A stretch of 64,000 bases of DNA, taken from contig NZ_LQQA01000007.1 in assembly GCF_002101965.1 (NCBI RefSeq), positions 43,394 to 107,393 of the forward strand, read 5' to 3'. The position numbers and the translations under genes were made by a program. Position 1 is the stretch's first letter; each line of letters begins with the position of its first letter. Shown in pieces: positions 62,393 to 64,000 of this stretch. Source of the stretch: Mycolicibacterium wolinskyi. Its GTDB lineage: Bacteria; Actinomycetota; Actinomycetes; Mycobacteriales; Mycobacteriaceae. Under the pieces are notes generated by a model that did no database searches, was not told where the DNA came from, and was given only the letters and a program-made list of their open reading frames with translations.

Positions 62393-63911
62393 TCCGCTGT
62401 TTCGGCTCACCGTCGACCTGCTGCGGCCGCGGCTCGGCCGGTTCCTGCTCGCGAGCCTGTTCGGGGTGTTGTCACTGGGCAGCGCGCTGGCGTTGGCCGG
62501 TATCTCCGCGTGGTTGATCACACGCGCCTGGCAGATGCCGCCGATCCTGGACCTGACGGTGGCCGTGGTCGCGGTGCGTGCGCTCGGCATCTCGCGCGGC
62601 GTGTTCGGGTACTGCCAGCGGCTCGCGTCGCACGACACCGCGCTGCGGGCCGCGGCCAACGCCCGTACCGGCTTGTACCGCAAGCTCGCCGACGTGCCGG
62701 CCGACGACGCCATGCGGCTGCCGAGCGGCGAACTGGTGGCCCGCGTCGGCGCGTCCGTCGACGAGCTGTCCGACGTCCTCGTGCGCGCGTTGCTACCGAT
62801 TGTGGTGGCGGCCGTCCTCAGCTGTGCCGCCGTCGGCGTCATCGCCATCATCTCCCCCGTCGCCGCAGCGGTTCTCGCGCTGTGCCTGCTGGTCGCCGGG
62901 GTGCTGGCACCCGCGGTCGCTGCCCGCGCGGTGGCCGCTGCGGAAAGTGTTGCGGCACAACATCGGGCCAGTCGCGACACCGCGACGATGCTGGCCCTGG
63001 AATACGCGCCGGAGTTGCGCGTGAGCGGTCGCCTGGATGAGATCATCACGACCGCCGAACGCCACCACCGCAACTGGGGCGATGCCGCCGACCGCGCCGC
63101 TGCCCCGGCCGCTGTCGCGGGGGCGATGCCGAGTGCGGCGATCGGCGTCAGCGTGCTCGGGGCGGCGATCGCGGGAATCGCGCTGGCGCCTGCCGTCGCA
63201 CCGACGACCGTGGCGATCCTGATGTTGTTGCCGCTCTCGGCCTTCGAGGCGACCACGGCGCTGCCCGAAGCCGCGGTGCAGCTCACCCGGTCACGGATCG
63301 CGGCACGCCGCCTGCACGATCTGATCGCACCGGACAGTCACGGTCGACGACGGCCGCATGTGCCCGCTGTCGATCTGCCCCCGGGCGGCCGGCTCGCCGT
63401 CGTCGGACCGAGTGGCTCCGGCAAGACGACGATGTTGATGGCGATGGCGGAGAAGTTCGACCAAAAGTCGCGCCGGGCAGCCTTTTTCGCCGAGGACGCG
63501 CACCTGTTCGAGACGACGGTGCGAGACAACCTGTTGGTGGTCCGCGGTGACGCCACCGACGCCGAGTTACTCGAGGCGCTGCACCGCGTCGGCCTGACGG
63601 ACTGGCTCAGCGGATTGCCCGACGGGTTGTCCACCGTTCTGGTCGGCGGCGCGGCGGCGGTGTCCGCGGGTCAGCGTCGCCGTCTGCTGCTGGCCAGGGT
63701 GCTGGTCTCCGATTTCCCGATCGTCCTGCTCGACGAGCCCACCGAGAACCTGGATGCCGCTGACGGCCAACAGTTCCTGACCGACCTGCTCACGCCGGGT
63801 GCGTTGGTGCCGGCCGACCGCACGGTCGTCGTGGCCACCCATCATCTCGCGGCCGACACCGACTGCCCGGTGATTCGCTGTCCACAACTCGGCGCCGCCG
63901 TCGGCGAGTAG
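62370..63911 (+). CDS. cydC: CydC, ABC exporter subunit for cytochrome bd assembly
   Basis: 513 residues from GTG 62370 (TTG 62379 is possible), overlapping the end of cydD. The TM half starts DPLFRLTVDLLRPRLGRFLLASLFGVLSLGSALALAGISAWLITRAWQMPPI. The ABC half has Walker A GPSGSGKTT, a divergent signature VSAGQRRRLLLARVL (no LSGGQ) and Walker B VLLDEPTENLD. CydD and CydC thus contribute different composite ATP sites. The usual Q-loop region is short (AAFFAEDAHLFETTVRDNLLV). Confidence 0.94.
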   Translation: MICLYRADPLFRLTVDLLRPRLGRFLLASLFGVLSLGSALALAGISAWLITRAWQMPPILDLTVAVVAVRALGISRGVFGYCQRLASHDTALRAAANARTGLYRKLADVPADDAMRLPSGELVARVGASVDELSDVLVRALLPIVVAAVLSCAAVGVIAIISPVAAAVLALCLLVAGVLAPAVAARAVAAAESVAAQHRASRDTATMLALEYAPELRVSGRLDEIITTAERHHRNWGDAADRAAAPAAVAGAMPSAAIGVSVLGAAIAGIALAPAVAPTTVAILMLLPLSAFEATTALPEAAVQLTRSRIAARRLHDLIAPDSHGRRRPHVPAVDLPPGGRLAVVGPSGSGKTTMLMAMAEKFDQKSRRAAFFAEDAHLFETTVRDNLLVVRGDATDAELLEALHRVGLTDWLSGLPDGLSTVLVGGAAAVSAGQRRRLLLARVLVSDFPIVLLDEPTENLDAADGQQFLTDLLTPGALVPADRTVVVATHHLAADTDCPVIRCPQLGAAVGE

Positions 63912-63921
63912 CCTCAAACAC

Positions 63922-64000
63922 ATGAGCGACGAGCGAGCCGACGTGCCCGGGTCGGACGCACCTCCACCGGCCCAACCCGTTGCTGGGCCCCGTCGAGGAA
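63922..64000 (+). CDS. Start of an unidentified gene downstream of cydC
   Basis: ATG 63922 opens a frame that runs to the window edge: 26 codons, acidic then Pro/Ala-rich (MSDERADVPGSDAPPPAQPV). It starts 10 bases after the cydC stop. By gene order in M. tuberculosis it could be the membrane protein next to cydC, but too little is visible to confirm. Confidence 0.45.
   Translation, partial: MSDERADVPGSDAPPPAQPVAGPRRG

Noticed and set aside
1..64000. Insertion sequences, prophage, toxin-antitoxin modules or defence systems
   Set aside because: I looked for transposases, integrases, phage proteins, restriction enzymes and paired small ORFs and found none I could support.

Overview
The window is high-GC actinobacterial DNA from a fast-growing Mycobacterium (Mycolicibacterium). 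Gene content and order match what I remember of M. smegmatis: cydABDC, a Rv1625c-type adenylate cyclase, pdtaR beside a Leu tRNA, a second Dps, and a tetritol (threitol/erythritol) locus. The species call comes from memory of these families, not from a search. I see no prophage, insertion sequence or CRISPR array. Coding density is very high, with many ATGA, GTGA and TGATG start/stop overlaps.

Region 1 (1-11,092) holds the tail of an unknown gene, a GNAT acetyltransferase, an epoxide-hydrolase-like enzyme, a methyltransferase, an NCS1 nucleobase permease and an MFS exporter. A four-gene spermidine/putrescine-type ABC importer follows, then an F420-type (DUF385) protein and an RhtA-like exporter. 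Region 2 (11,312-16,652) is a tightly overlapped six-gene operon: nitronate monooxygenase, MHS-family permease, a tautomerase resembling malonate semialdehyde decarboxylase, a split-barrel flavoprotein, a LysR regulator and a metallo-beta-lactamase-fold protein. I read it as a possible 3-nitropropionate (propionate-3-nitronate) catabolic cassette, which I regard as the most promising undescribed system here.

Region 3 (16,721-29,069) has a GtrA protein and an M42 aminopeptidase, then the tetritol locus. A long minus-strand operon encodes eltD, a sugar ABC transporter with two different ATPases, a DhaK-DhaL fusion kinase (derK) and an RpiB-type isomerase (derI). It is divergent from a SorC-type regulator plus a short-chain dehydrogenase (dthD). 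The shared promoter carries repeated ACA(T/G)ATGT boxes, and the regulator mRNA looks leaderless. Region 4 (29,054-39,635) has two FGGY kinases (one xylB-like), a LysR regulator preceded by a small cysteine-rich ORF, a thioesterase-like protein, a DoxX protein with an 11-residue repeat tail, an RDD protein, gluconate uptake and kinase genes with a GntR regulator, an SCO6745-family protein and a YnfA protein.

Region 5 (39,646-45,764) is a branched-chain amino acid ABC operon (livK-H-M-G-F) with a hairpin between livK and livH. It lies just downstream of pdtaR, an ANTAR RNA-binding response regulator, and is followed by a short-variable-arm tRNA-Leu(CAA). Region 6 (45,769-50,216) has an SDR/TetR divergent pair with two matching operators, a secreted Pro/Gly-rich protein, the adenylate cyclase and dps with a perfect dyad upstream. 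Region 7 (50,233-57,376) is a minus-strand train: a polar amino acid ABC transporter, a mercaptopyruvate-type sulfurtransferase, a two-component system and a DUF2339 membrane protein. Region 8 (57,562-64,000) has a DUF308 protein and then cydA-cydB-cydD-cydC, encoding cytochrome bd oxidase and its assembly exporter, behind a BlaI-box-like dyad. The window ends in the first codons of another gene.
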